5,035 bases of DNA. Source: Actinomycetota bacterium (lineage in GTDB: Bacteria > Actinomycetota > Actinomycetes > Nanopelagicales > Nanopelagicaceae). The position numbers and the translations under genes are program-made. Shown here piece after piece: positions 1 to 5,035 of the stretch. How positions within the stretch are numbered: the stretch's first letter is position 1; each line of letters opens with the position of its first letter. The stretch covers positions 1 through 5,035 of the forward strand of contig WLNU01000081.1 in assembly GCA_009699645.1 (NCBI GenBank), given 5' to 3'. The notes below the pieces were generated by a model that did no database searches, was not told the DNA's origin, and worked only from the letters and a program-made list of their open reading frames with translations.

Positions 1-70
1 CTCCTCTTGCTGAAATGCGATCTTTTGCTATGGTTTCAGACCCTGCGTTATAAACAACTCCTGGATTCAT
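1..70 (-). CDS. Possible 5' end of a divergent protein gene, cut by the left edge
   Basis: Reading leftwards from an ATG at 70, the minus strand stays open to the window edge for 23 codons, beginning MNPGVVYNAGSETIAKDRIS. A purine-rich stretch, AGAGGGG (82-76 on the minus strand), lies 5 bases before the ATG and could serve as ribosome binding site. The start faces away from the OsmC start at 100, leaving only 29 bases between the two, so the pair would form a divergent unit. I do not recognise the protein from this fragment. A 23-codon open frame can easily arise by chance, so support rests on the binding site and the tight divergent geometry. If it is real, the OsmC promoter lies inside this gene. 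Confidence 0.45.
   Translation of the reverse strand, partial: MNPGVVYNAGSETIAKDRISARG
25..54 (+). promoter_or_regulatory. Putative promoter of the OsmC gene
   Basis: TTGCTA (25-30) and TATAAA (49-54) are spaced by 18 bases and read towards the OsmC gene. They would place a transcription start near 61 and leave a leader of about 40 bases. The match to the housekeeping sigma consensus is reasonable at -10 and partial at -35. The site would sit inside the first codons of the possible divergent gene. No operator for a peroxide or osmotic regulator can be recognised. Confidence 0.35.
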
Positions 71-99
71 GAGGACCCCTCTCGAAAGGAAGCCTACCG

Positions 100-528
100 A
101 TGAAAATTCTCCGACATGCACGTGCTACATGGAGTGGACCGGTTCCAAGCGGAACGGGGAGCATGGTCCTTGGCCGCGATGGCCTAGTTATACCTTTCTC
201 TTTAAAGAGCCGCACAGAAGATGGAATGGGAACTAACCCAGAAGAGCTCATTGGCGCAGCACATGCTGGATGTTTTTCGATGGCTTTAACTAGTTTGATT
301 GAAGATGCTGGCAAGCCAGTTGGAGAGATTGAGACGTCGGCACGTGTGACACTAGAGCAGCGCGATGATGGTTTCTGGATTAGTGAAGTCCACTTAATTA
401 CTCAGGGGCGCAATCAAAGCTTGACTGAGGCGGAGTTTAAGGATTTCGCAGCCAAGGCAAAGCTCACATGCCCAGTTTCAAAGCTCTACTCATCTGCCGT
501 TATTACATTGGATGCTTCGCTGGCCTAG
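100..528 (+). CDS. osmC: OsmC-type peroxiredoxin (organic hydroperoxide reductase)
   Basis: This 142-residue protein belongs to the OsmC/Ohr family of cytoplasmic thiol peroxidases, which reduce organic hydroperoxides with a reactive cysteine that then forms a disulfide with a second cysteine. Both cysteines are present: Cys58 in the block TNPEELIGAAHAGCFSMAL (residues 45-63) and Cys124 in TCPVSKL. The supporting glutamate of the family corresponds to Glu48 or Glu49. Length and cysteine spacing match E. coli OsmC (143 residues, Cys59 and Cys125), and the shared TNPEELIGAAHA block favours OsmC over Ohr. The ATG at 100 follows AAAGGAAG (85-92) at normal spacing. The gene stands alone on its strand, diverging from a possible gene on the left and converging on the alcohol dehydrogenase. 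In the family, expression usually rises under stress or in stationary phase, but no regulator is visible here. Confidence 0.93.
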   Translation: MKILRHARATWSGPVPSGTGSMVLGRDGLVIPFSLKSRTEDGMGTNPEELIGAAHAGCFSMALTSLIEDAGKPVGEIETSARVTLEQRDDGFWISEVHLITQGRNQSLTEAEFKDFAAKAKLTCPVSKLYSSAVITLDASLA

Positions 529-535
529 CTAGTAA

Positions 536-1540
536 TCAGGGCTTTAGAACTATCCGAATCGGATTTCCGATTTTTTGTGCTAATTGATCAAGGGCTTCAC
601 CAGCTTTTTCAAGTGGCAGAACGGATGTAATTGATCCAGAGAGATCTAGTTTTCCTACCCTAATCAACTCAACTAACTCTTGAGTGTGATGAGGCTCTGA
701 ACCGTAGTGGCCAATAATTTGATTGCGCTTATAAGCAAAGGCCATGTCGTTTGGAATAATAATTGCCTCACTCGCAATTCCCACAATTACTAAGCGCCCA
801 CATTCAGCTAAAAGTGGTAGGGCTTGTGTGCGCACCGCACTCGCACCTGCGAAATCAAAGGCTGCATCTATTCCACGACCCTGTGTTGCTGTACGAATCT
901 TTTTAGAAAACTCTGGATCACTGGGATCAAGTGCTAAGTCGGCGCCAACGGCTAATGCGCGCTCGCGCGCTTGCTGCAGTGGATCCACTGCGATTATTGG
1001 GCCAGAGCCGATGATCTTTAAGAGTTGAACGGCATGGACTCCGAGGCCCCCGATTCCGAAAACCGCACTTGATTGACCCGATTGCACTTGAGCGCTCTGA
1101 GTAATAGCGGCCCACGGCGTTGAGACTGCATCGGGGATGATGCAAGCTTCTTCAAAACTTAACTTGTCATGAATTGCAACTAAGGACTCTGAATGTGTGA
1201 TCATGAACTCTGCGAAGCCGCCATCAAAATCAAAACCTTGGGTGCGAACGCGCCCCTTTTCATCGCGGATTCCAGCACAGACAATCACGCGATCACCGAT
1301 GCTCCAACCGGTAACACCATCACCTAGTGAATCAATGATCCCCGATACTTCGTGTCCGATTGTTACCTCATCGCCCTCTAAATATCCGGGTGAGAGAGTG
1401 GAATCAAGTAAGTGAACATCGGATAGACACACACCTGCGGCCTTAACCTGAAGGCGAACCTGTCCTAGAGATGGCTCTGGAATAGGATGATCAACGACTT
1501 CAAACTCGCGTGTGCTAATTTTTATACGACCAGCGCGCAT
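536..1540 (-). CDS. Zinc-type medium-chain alcohol dehydrogenase, NAD-dependent
   Basis: This 334-residue protein is a medium-chain dehydrogenase/reductase that interconverts an alcohol and the matching aldehyde or ketone. The N-terminal catalytic domain (about 1-145) has Cys38 in GVCLSDVH and His63-Glu64 in IGHEVSG as catalytic zinc ligands. Asp137 in IIPDAVSTPW sits where many members have the third ligand. The Rossmann fold carries GIGGLG (162-167), and Asp186 ends the second strand (IIAVD), which favours NAD over NADP. The usual four-cysteine structural zinc lobe is absent: only Cys88 lies between residues 80 and 110. The ATG overlaps the stop of the upstream phosphotransferase gene as TAATG, and GAGGA (1552-1548) lies 7 bases before the ATG, so this start is well supported. 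It is the last gene of a three-gene operon. Substrate is unknown; context suggests a hydroxy acid, hydroxyacyl-CoA or small alcohol. Confidence 0.9.
   Translation of the reverse strand: MRAGRIKISTREFEVVDHPIPEPSLGQVRLQVKAAGVCLSDVHLLDSTLSPGYLEGDEVTIGHEVSGIIDSLGDGVTGWSIGDRVIVCAGIRDEKGRVRTQGFDFDGGFAEFMITHSESLVAIHDKLSFEEACIIPDAVSTPWAAITQSAQVQSGQSSAVFGIGGLGVHAVQLLKIIGSGPIIAVDPLQQARERALAVGADLALDPSDPEFSKKIRTATQGRGIDAAFDFAGASAVRTQALPLLAECGRLVIVGIASEAIIIPNDMAFAYKRNQIIGHYGSEPHHTQELVELIRVGKLDLSGSITSVLPLEKAGEALDQLAQKIGNPIRIVLKP
557..576 (+). terminator. Intrinsic terminator for OsmC, inside the end of the alcohol dehydrogenase gene
   Basis: AATCGG (557-562) and CCGATT (567-572) form a perfect 6-bp stem around the loop ATTT. 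A run of T follows directly (571-576, its first two bases belonging to the stem), and a G:U pair can extend the base. This is the form of a short rho-independent terminator for plus-strand transcripts, 29 bases past the OsmC stop. The same bases encode residues near 324-329 of the alcohol dehydrogenase on the other strand. On that strand no T run follows, so the signal would act in one direction only. A competing palindrome, ATCCGA-A-TCGGAT (552-564), overlaps it. The stem is short and only half G:C, so efficiency is uncertain. Confidence 0.5.
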
Positions 1541-2577
1541 TAGATCATCCTCATCGCTCGATTTACCATCAGATTAACTGCATCGCCAAAGCCTGCAAAG
1601 GAGGGGTTAGTAGTTTGGCCGCCCACATATCTAGCCCATATCTGTTGGAGAATAACGGTTAATCTAAATAAACCAAATACTTCATAGAAAGTAAAGTTGG
1701 CAGTGCCCCACTCAGATTTGGCTAAGTAGCTTTCAATAAACTCTTTGCGCGTTGGCATACCGGGCAGATGACTTGGCTGTCGGCGCAGATTTGCAAAAGC
1801 GGCTTCATCGCTGTGATCTATCCAGTAGGCCATTGAAGAGCCCAAATCCATAAGCGGGTCACCAATTGTTGCGAGTTCCCAATCGAGGGCGCCAACTAGT
1901 GATGGAGCTTTATCTAGATTGAAGACTAAATTATCTAAGCGCCAATCTCCGTGGATTACACATGATGCAACATCGGCTGGTTGATTCTGATCCAACCATC
2001 TCATTAAAATTTCCGCATCTGGAACATCGCTCGTGAGTGCGTTGCGATAGCGCCGAGACCAGCCCTCTACTTGTCGCCCAACATAGCCAGGACCCTTACT
2101 GAGCTGCGCAAGTGATGTGGCATCGATATGGTGCAATGAAACCAAACCGTTGATTACTAAATCACCGATGAGTGTGATCTCCTGCTCAGTCAGCGATACC
2201 CCACTGGGTAGTTCGCGCCGAAAAATTACGCCATCAATCTTTTGCATCACATAGAAATCAGATCCAATAATCGATTGATCTTCACAGAGTGCAATTACTT
2301 TAGGAGTTATTGGAAACTGTGGGTGAAGAGTTTTTTGGATAAAGAACTCACGTTTCATATCGTGGGCAGATGCCGCCTTTGTTCCAACAGGTGGCCTCCT
2401 GAGAATAAGTTGGCGCTCCTTATATGACAGCAAATATGTCAGGTTAGATGCCCCTGAATTAAACTGCTGAACTAGCGGTTTATCGGCGGGAGTATCAGAG
2501 TTCTGCAATAGCCATTGATGTACGGCATCGATATCGAAGGCATCTTCGCTTCGAACCCCACCAAGTTCGGCTGCCAT
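1540..2577 (-). CDS. APH-fold phosphotransferase, ACAD10/11 kinase-domain or LvaA type
   Basis: This 345-residue protein is a small-molecule kinase of the aminoglycoside phosphotransferase (APH/choline kinase) fold. The N-lobe has a glycine-containing nucleotide loop (FNSGASNLTY, 39-48) followed by LILRRPP. The catalytic loop is IHGDWRLDN (208-216) with Asp211 as base and Asn216 for metal. The second metal site is LDWELATIGDP (231-241) with Asp232. The HGDWRLDN and LDWELATIGDPLMDLG wording is that of the acyl-CoA-associated phosphotransferases rather than drug-resistance enzymes. The start overlaps the acyl-CoA dehydrogenase stop as TAATG, with no purine-rich site before it, so its translation probably depends on ribosomes finishing the upstream gene. 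Related kinases (human ACAD10/11 kinase domain, Pseudomonas LvaA) phosphorylate the hydroxyl of 4-hydroxyacyl-CoA; that substrate is inferred here from family and neighbour. Confidence 0.88.
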   Translation of the reverse strand: MAAELGGVRSEDAFDIDAVHQWLLQNSDTPADKPLVQQFNSGASNLTYLLSYKERQLILRRPPVGTKAASAHDMKREFFIQKTLHPQFPITPKVIALCEDQSIIGSDFYVMQKIDGVIFRRELPSGVSLTEQEITLIGDLVINGLVSLHHIDATSLAQLSKGPGYVGRQVEGWSRRYRNALTSDVPDAEILMRWLDQNQPADVASCVIHGDWRLDNLVFNLDKAPSLVGALDWELATIGDPLMDLGSSMAYWIDHSDEAAFANLRRQPSHLPGMPTRKEFIESYLAKSEWGTANFTFYEVFGLFRLTVILQQIWARYVGGQTTNPSFAGFGDAVNLMVNRAMRMI

Positions 2578-3803
2578 TATTTAGCGGTGTGCTGGCTTTT
2601 AATTTCAATGCGCGCAATATCGCGCAGATGTACTTCATCTGGGCCATCTACGATGCGAAGAGTACGTATGCCGGCAAACATTGCAGCCAGTGGTGTGTCC
2701 TGGCTGACACCTGCACCACCATGGATTTGAATCGCGTGATCGATAATTCGCTCAGCCATGCGGGGAACAACGACCTTAATCGCAGCTATCTCTTTGCGGG
2801 CCGCTTTTGTACCAACGGTATCGATGAGCCAGGCCGTCTTTAGAACAAGTAAACGCGCCTGCTCGATATCGATTCGAGCGTTAGCAATCCACTCTTGGAT
2901 AACACCTTGTTGCGAAAGCTCTTTTCCAAAAGTTGTACGTTCAGCTGCGCGGGCAACCATGAGAGATAAGGCGCGCTCTGCCATTCCGATTGCACGCATG
3001 CAGTGATGAATACGTCCTGGCCCGAGTCGTGCTTGGGCAATCTCAAAGCCAGAGCCTTGAGAACCTATTAAATTAGCACTAGGAACTTTCACGTTTTCAA
3101 AGAGTATCTCTGCATGACCATGTTGGTCTTCATAACCAAAGACAGTTAAATTTCGCAGCACCTTTACACCTGGTGTATCAATCGGTACTAAGACCATTGA
3201 CTGACGTCGGAAGCTTTCGGCATCTGGGTCGCTCACTCCCATGACGATTAATATTTTGCAGCGAGGATCGAGTGCACCAGTTGTCCACCATTTGCGACCA
3301 TTGATGACGAACTCATCACCAACGCGAGTGATGCGGGTAGATATATTGCTGGCATCACTTGATGCAACATCGGGCTCGGTCATTGCAAAGCCAGATCGAA
3401 TCTCACCATTTAGTAGGGGCTCTAGCCACTGCGCCTTTTGTGCAGCACTTCCAAATAAGTGCAGAACCTCCATATTTCCGGTATCAGGTGCGGCGCAGTT
3501 AAGTGCCTCAGGTGCAATCTCGGGAGACCAGCCCGTGAGTTCGGCTAAGGCTGCATAGTCAGTAACAGTTAAGCCATGGACTGGATCATGTGAATCTGGA
3601 AGAAATAAATTCCAGAGACCCTTAGATCGCGCCGACGCTTTAAGCTCTTCAACTATTGCAGGAAGCTCATGTGGGCGTCCAGATTTTTGTAGTGCTACAC
3701 GCTGTTGATGATAGATCGCCTCTGCAGGAAAGATGCTCTGCTCCATAAAGATGCGCAGGCGATTGAGATAATCCTGGGCCTTTGAACTATTACTGAACTC
3801 CAT
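2577..3803 (-). CDS. Acyl-CoA dehydrogenase family flavoprotein, ACAD10/11 or LvaC type
   Basis: This 408-residue protein has the full three-domain acyl-CoA dehydrogenase layout: an N-terminal helical domain (about 1-135), a middle beta domain (about 136-250) and a C-terminal helical domain. Family marks include CAAPDTGNMEVLHLFGS (103-119), the FAD/substrate loop FAMTEPDVASSDASNI (139-154), INGRKWWTTGA, GRIHHCMRAIGMAER (263-277) and IHGGAGVSQD (360-369). These read like the dehydrogenase domain of human ACAD10/11. Where medium-chain enzymes carry the catalytic glutamate, this protein has VDGPDEVH (385-392), with Asp386 as the probable base. It is the first gene of the operon and is followed with a one-base overlap by the phosphotransferase gene, as a split form of the ACAD10/11 fusion. 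The ATG at 3803 gives a complete N-terminus, but no Shine-Dalgarno site precedes it. Ordinary alpha,beta-dehydrogenation of an acyl-CoA remains an alternative. Confidence 0.92.
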   Translation of the reverse strand: MEFSNSSKAQDYLNRLRIFMEQSIFPAEAIYHQQRVALQKSGRPHELPAIVEELKASARSKGLWNLFLPDSHDPVHGLTVTDYAALAELTGWSPEIAPEALNCAAPDTGNMEVLHLFGSAAQKAQWLEPLLNGEIRSGFAMTEPDVASSDASNISTRITRVGDEFVINGRKWWTTGALDPRCKILIVMGVSDPDAESFRRQSMVLVPIDTPGVKVLRNLTVFGYEDQHGHAEILFENVKVPSANLIGSQGSGFEIAQARLGPGRIHHCMRAIGMAERALSLMVARAAERTTFGKELSQQGVIQEWIANARIDIEQARLLVLKTAWLIDTVGTKAARKEIAAIKVVVPRMAERIIDHAIQIHGGAGVSQDTPLAAMFAGIRTLRIVDGPDEVHLRDIARIEIKSQHTAK

Positions 3804-3805
3804 GG

Positions 3806-3815
3806 TAGTACCGTA
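3806..3815. promoter_or_regulatory. Candidate bidirectional -10 region between the divergent genes
   Basis: The 42-base gap (3804-3845) between the acyl-CoA dehydrogenase and short-chain dehydrogenase starts holds TACCGTA at 3809-3815. It reads TACCGT on the plus strand and TACGGT on the minus strand, both fitting the loose TANNNT form of a -10 element. The minus-strand element ends 6 bases before the dehydrogenase ATG, which has no ribosome binding site, so a leaderless transcript is possible. The plus-strand element would start RNA near 3821, just ahead of AGGGAG. It overlaps the small inverted repeat GGTA-G-TACC (3804-3812). No convincing -35 is seen on either side, so this is a suggestion only. 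Confidence 0.27.
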
Positions 3816-3845
3816 CGCATATCGCGCTTAAAAAGGGAGAGCCGC

Positions 3846-4607
3846 ATGAATATTTTAGATAGATTTCGACTGGATGGGAAAGTGGCAGTTGTCACAGGGG
3901 CATCATCAGGACTCGGAGTTGCATTTGCCCAAGCGCTAGCCCAAGCCGGAGCAGATGTAGTTTTAGGTGCTAGACGAGTCGAACGATTGTCCGAAACCGG
4001 CGCACTTATTGAGGCCGAGGGTAGAAAATTCGCTGCACTACAAACTGATGTAACAAACCCAGATGATTGCACTGCTCTTATCGCACTTGCGATGGAGCGC
4101 TTTGGTCGGGTTGATATTTTAGTAAATAATGCTGGTGTCGGAACTGCAGTGCCGGCGACATCTGAGACTCCAGATCAGTTTCGTAGTGTCATCGATGTTA
4201 ATTTAATGGGTGCATATTGGATGGCCCAAGCATTTGCACGTGCAGCAAAAAACGGTGGTGTAATTGTTAATATCTCTAGCATCTTAGGAATGCGCCCTGG
4301 GGGTTTGCCACAAGCAGCATATGCATCGAGCAAGGCGGGCTTGATTGGATTAACCCGCGACCTTGCCGCACAGTGGACGGGCCGAAAAGGAATCCGAGTA
4401 AATGCACTTGCTCCTGGATATTTTCCATCTGAGATGACTGAAGATTTACCTGACGCAACGATTCAAATGGTGGTTGCACTAACAGCGGCGGGGCGCATAG
4501 GTAGACCAGAAGAGCTGGCATCTACGCTTATTTGGCTGGCAAGTGATGCATCATCCTATGTTTCAGGGGTAACAGTGCCTGTTGATGGCGGCTTTGTAAT
4601 GCCATAG
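3846..4607 (+). CDS. Short-chain dehydrogenase/reductase (SDR), classical type
   Basis: This 253-residue protein is a complete classical SDR, a cytoplasmic oxidoreductase that interconverts a hydroxyl and a keto group. The cofactor motif TGASSGLG spans 17-24, NNAG spans 94-97, and the catalytic set is Asn119 (DVNLMG), Ser145 (NISSILG), Tyr159 and Lys163 (YASSK). After the second strand the sequence runs LGARR (40-44); these arginines and the lack of an acidic residue favour NADP(H). The C-terminal signature SSYVSGVTVPVDGGF (236-250) is typical. The ATG at 3846 follows AGGGAG (3834-3839) with 6 bases between. It diverges from the acyl-CoA dehydrogenase operon across 42 bases, which suggests shared control. 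An SDR (LvaD) reduces the 4-keto group in levulinate catabolism and would be the analogous partner, but SDR substrate cannot be read from sequence. FabG-like or sugar/steroid roles are alternatives. Confidence 0.93.
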   Translation: MNILDRFRLDGKVAVVTGASSGLGVAFAQALAQAGADVVLGARRVERLSETGALIEAEGRKFAALQTDVTNPDDCTALIALAMERFGRVDILVNNAGVGTAVPATSETPDQFRSVIDVNLMGAYWMAQAFARAAKNGGVIVNISSILGMRPGGLPQAAYASSKAGLIGLTRDLAAQWTGRKGIRVNALAPGYFPSEMTEDLPDATIQMVVALTAAGRIGRPEELASTLIWLASDASSYVSGVTVPVDGGFVMP

Positions 4608-4621
4608 CCTTGGGCTATACC
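4594..4621 (+). promoter_or_regulatory. Possible promoter of the solute-binding protein gene
   Basis: TTGTAA (4594-4599) and TATACC (4616-4621) are spaced by 16 bases, each matching about four of six consensus bases. A transcript would begin near 4628 and retain the AGGAG ribosome binding site. The -35 lies in the last codons of the SDR and the -10 overlaps the right arm of the hairpin. The lipoprotein gene may equally be read from the SDR promoter. Confidence 0.22.
4604..4618 (+). other. Intercistronic hairpin after the SDR gene
   Basis: ATAGCC (4604-4609) and GGCTAT (4613-4618) form a perfect 6-bp stem around the loop TTG, starting within the SDR stop codon. No T run follows, so it is unlikely to be a strong intrinsic terminator. 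It may protect the 3' end of the upstream message or weaken read-through into the lipoprotein gene. Confidence 0.4.
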
Positions 4622-4643
4622 TACTCACCTTTTAGGAGCTAAC

Positions 4644-5035
4644 GTGAAGAAAAATCTTGGAGTTCTCGTAGCAGTTGCAGTTGCCGCATCTCTGGCACTA
4701 TCTGGTTGTTCAAAGAGTGATTCAGCAACATCTGAGCAAGCTGCATCATGTGCGAAAGCCGATCTTGCAACAGTTGAATCGGGCATGCTAACAATTGCAA
4801 CTGGCGAGCCTGCTTACTACCCATGGATTATCGATGATAAACCAGAGACTGGAAATGGCTTTGAAGGCGCAGTTGCATACGCTGTTGCCAAGCAACTTGG
4901 ATTTACAAATGATGAAGTCATGTGGGTCCGTACAACATTTGATAGCGCTGTAACACCGGGTGCTAAGAACTTTGACTTCAACTTGCAGCAGTTCTCTATT
5001 ACAACTGAGCGCTCAGCGGCCGTTGATTTCTCATC
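4644..5035 (+). CDS. Family 3 solute-binding lipoprotein of an ABC importer, cut by the right edge
   Basis: The first 130 residues of an extracellular binding protein are present. The GTG start at 4644 is supported by AGGAG (4634-4638) 5 bases upstream and by the signal peptide that begins at once: MKKN, a hydrophobic stretch to about residue 19, and a lipobox LSGC with Cys22 as the lipidated residue. After a Ser/Ala-rich linker the binding domain begins near residue 49 (LTIATGEPAYYPWI), then NGFEGAVAYAVAKQLGF (71-87) and FDFNLQQFSITTERSAAVDFS (110-130). This is the SBP_bac_3 pattern of polar amino acid and related importers; Arg123 aligns with the arginine that grips the ligand carboxylate in HisJ/LAO-type proteins. 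The membrane and ATPase partners would lie beyond the edge. The ligand cannot be named; an amino acid or a similar carboxylate is likely. Whether it belongs with the SDR is unclear. Confidence 0.9.
   Translation, partial: MKKNLGVLVAVAVAASLALSGCSKSDSATSEQAASCAKADLATVESGMLTIATGEPAYYPWIIDDKPETGNGFEGAVAYAVAKQLGFTNDEVMWVRTTFDSAVTPGAKNFDFNLQQFSITTERSAAVDFS

Noticed and set aside
48..314. Minus-strand open frame opposite OsmC
   Set aside because: It covers the conserved OsmC cysteine block on the other strand and has no family features. The 70-to-1 frame is the better minus-strand candidate here.
525..532. CTAGCTAG palindrome at the convergent stops as an operator or attachment site
   Set aside because: An eight-base palindrome around a TAG stop is easily explained by chance, and no second copy was noticed.
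744..1028. Plus-strand open frame opposite the alcohol dehydrogenase
   Set aside because: No recognisable domain, composition of a shadow frame, and the opposite strand encodes conserved Rossmann-fold motifs.
1540..2577. Aminoglycoside or other antibiotic resistance kinase
   Set aside because: The fold is shared, but the motif wording and tight coupling to an acyl-CoA dehydrogenase fit the metabolic acyl-CoA-associated kinases better.
3241..3558. Plus-strand open frame opposite the acyl-CoA dehydrogenase
   Set aside because: Low-complexity Ser/Ala-rich translation with no family features; it lies wholly opposite a strongly supported gene.
3695..4072. Minus-strand open frame spanning the divergent region and the SDR start
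   Set aside because: It overlaps the clearly coding ends of two well-supported genes, and its Ser/Ala/Thr-rich translation is typical of an antisense shadow.
536..4607. Assigning lva gene names to the operon
   Set aside because: The arrangement differs from lvaABCDE, with LvaB and the ligase absent and an alcohol dehydrogenase added, and substrate specificity cannot be read from sequence. Gene symbols were left blank.
4604..4618. Intrinsic terminator after the SDR
   Set aside because: The stem is good, but the bases after it (ACCTACTCACC) contain no T run, so it is listed only as a hairpin.
1..5035. Mobile element, CRISPR array, tRNA or riboswitch
   Set aside because: No direct repeats, transposase or integrase motifs, tRNA-like sequences or long structured leaders were seen; all gaps between genes are under 100 bases.

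Overview
The window is a compact stretch of bacterial chromosome. It holds five complete protein genes, one gene cut by the right edge and a possible gene start cut by the left edge. Base composition looks close to balanced, intergenic gaps are tiny, and one start is GTG. Together with the mix of an acyl-CoA dehydrogenase, a stand-alone phosphotransferase and an amino-acid-type binding lipoprotein, this would suit a streamlined actinobacterium such as the freshwater acI/Nanopelagicales group. That placement is an inference from gene content and style, not a match to a reference. No RNA gene, insertion sequence, phage gene or CRISPR array is visible, and no gene-free stretch exceeds 100 bases.

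Layout. At the left edge a possible minus-strand gene (70 to 1, partial) diverges from an OsmC-type peroxiredoxin (100-528, plus). OsmC meets tail-to-tail, with a 7-base gap, a minus-strand operon that is read right to left: acyl-CoA dehydrogenase (3803-2577), APH-fold phosphotransferase (2577-1540) and zinc-type alcohol dehydrogenase (1540-536). Both junctions inside this operon are one-base TAATG stop/start overlaps, which implies co-transcription and coupled translation. A 42-base divergent region separates the operon from a plus-strand short-chain dehydrogenase/reductase (3846-4607). This is followed after 36 bases by a family 3 solute-binding lipoprotein (4644 onward) of a polar amino acid-type ABC importer, cut by the right edge.

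Biology. The centre of interest is the kinase plus acyl-CoA dehydrogenase pair. Its dehydrogenase closely resembles, from memory, the dehydrogenase domain of human ACAD10/ACAD11, and its phosphotransferase resembles the kinase domain fused to it in those proteins. The bacterial LvaA/LvaC pair of levulinate catabolism is a split version of the same arrangement. In those systems a 4-hydroxyacyl-CoA is phosphorylated and then loses phosphate on the flavoprotein, so that it can enter beta-oxidation. The two flanking oxidoreductases could interconvert hydroxy and keto groups of such substrates. A plausible reading is a small catabolic module for 4-hydroxy or 4-keto acids, or for alcohols leading to them. 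LvaB and a CoA ligase are not in the window, so the substrate remains open.
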